Translations under genes and position numbers: made by a program
Notes under the pieces: model-generated
Seen by the model: the letters and a program-made list of their open reading frames with translations, nothing else
Databases searched by the model: none
What the model was told of the DNA's origin: nothing
In this document: positions 63,410-64,000 of the stretch, piece by piece
Numbering within the stretch: the stretch's first letter is position 1
How the letters are laid out: every line of letters begins with the position of its first letter
Assembly (NCBI GenBank): GCA_025667525.1
Contig: CM046882.1
Coordinates: 20,782,488-20,846,487, forward strand
DNA: 64,000 nt
Origin: Glebionis coronaria
Lineage: Eukaryota; Streptophyta; Magnoliopsida; Asterales; Asteraceae
Direction: 5' to 3'

Positions 63410-64000
63410 TCTTTTATTTTTTTTAGCAATCTTGGAAAATATCACTATTAGACTAGCTTATGCTTAGTGGTTTATTTTCCATATTTATTGCTTTTATATA
63501 CTCATATTGTGTGTATGACTTTCTTCTTTGTTGTGTCTTTTTCTTTTATGTAACCTTTGTGTTGTTTGTGTGTTATTTCATTAGTTCCATTTTGAGTTGA
63601 TCATGGTTAATTTTTACAATTGCTTATGGGTGATTCCATCAATTCTAAACTTTAACCCCCTGACAAGCTTATCATCTTCATCGGATTGAAGCTTGATTTT
63701 GTCAATTACCTCTTTGGACATACTTAGCAAAATACTTGCTTCTAATTTGAGATTTCTTCTCTCTCTCCCTCTCAAGTTACTTAGTAGGTAGTGATCATAT
63801 ATACATTGGTGTTTCTTTCCTTTCTACTAACCTTTGTGTAGCATGTCACCTTAGCTCACAAACTTGGTGCCCCAAGCAAAGGGGAGCAACCACCTAGGGG
63901 GAGCTACTAGCAAAGTTCGATGTTCTTCAAAGACTTGTGCTAACCTTTTTGCTACGACAAAGGGAGAGAAATGATAGTGATAAACTAGTTAATAATTCCA
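63410..64000 (+). other. E6 interior after ORFc
   Basis: No gene seen. Near the end GCAAAGGGGAGC and CTAGGGGGAGC are purine-rich, polypurine-like words, possibly marking another segment boundary. Confidence 0.45.

Larger units (their letters stand above)
56159..64000 (+). mobile_element. LTR element E6 with small ORFs, 5' part
   Basis: An LTR ending in TTCAACCCCCCCTTCTAG then TTTCTACA (an ending I recall from Sireviruses), followed by TGGTATCAGAGC. The interior has at least three small ORFs instead of a readable gag-pol, and a palindromic module before each. The start of the LTR (TGATGCCTAAAAAC at 56159) is tentative because the 3' LTR is beyond the window. Confidence 0.6.

Overview
This window is plant nuclear DNA made almost entirely of LTR retrotransposons inserted into one another. 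No host gene, rRNA, tRNA or CRISPR array is visible. Evidence for a plant: Ty1/copia and Ty3/gypsy pol proteins with plant-type motifs, primer-binding sites complementary to initiator-Met tRNA (TGGTATCAGAGC), 5-bp target-site duplications (TSDs) and AT-rich LTRs with TATA boxes. The Gag, Pol and extra-ORF proteins resemble, from memory, element families abundant in Asteraceae (daisy family). That family-level placement is inference.

Layout by nesting. I use these labels: Ath, cA, cB, G5, G4, G3, S2, S1, E6. The outermost element is G5, a decayed minus-strand gypsy element with a chromodomain-like tail (13239-18287). Copia element cA (+, 7715-13238 visible) sits in its 3' LTR. Copia element cB (-, 6096-7714 visible) sits in the RNase H of cA. 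An Athila-like gypsy element Ath (+, 1-about 6095) sits in the gag of cB. On the other side, gypsy element G4 (+, LTR 18288-20961) splits the gag zinc knuckle of G5. G3 (-, 21251-55350, TSD GTATT) is inserted in the G4 leader. S2 (-, 25363-49370, TSD CTATC) is in G3, and S1 (+, 28755-40793, TSD CCCAT) is in S2. To the right, 55356-56158 is probably G4 interior. E6 (+, from about 56159 past the window end) begins there, with an LTR, a primer-binding site and a run of small ORFs.

S1 and S2 are two long (about 12 kb) Sirevirus-like copia elements of one family. Each has Gag, Pol and a third ORF of about 1000 residues between pol and the 3' LTR. S1 is nearly intact: 524-bp LTRs with 3 differences by eye, open gag and ORF3, and one nonsense codon in pol. 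S2 has an open gag but a nonsense codon in pol and a broken ORF3. The same third ORF, heavily damaged, is present in cA.

Most interesting signals: (1) a sense-strand motif, [A/G]-CGCTGA-[C/T]-A, found dozens of times across LTR, coding and non-coding parts of S1 and S2; (2) E6, whose small ORFs are each preceded by a palindromic module built from GCGGTTCCTTA half-sites; (3) ORF3, which has no visible membrane segment but has a coiled coil and a nuclear-localisation-like basic motif; (4) about 20 copies of a TTCCGAA motif in the Athila LTR; (5) G3, which has similar LTRs but a ruined interior and so was probably mobilised in trans.
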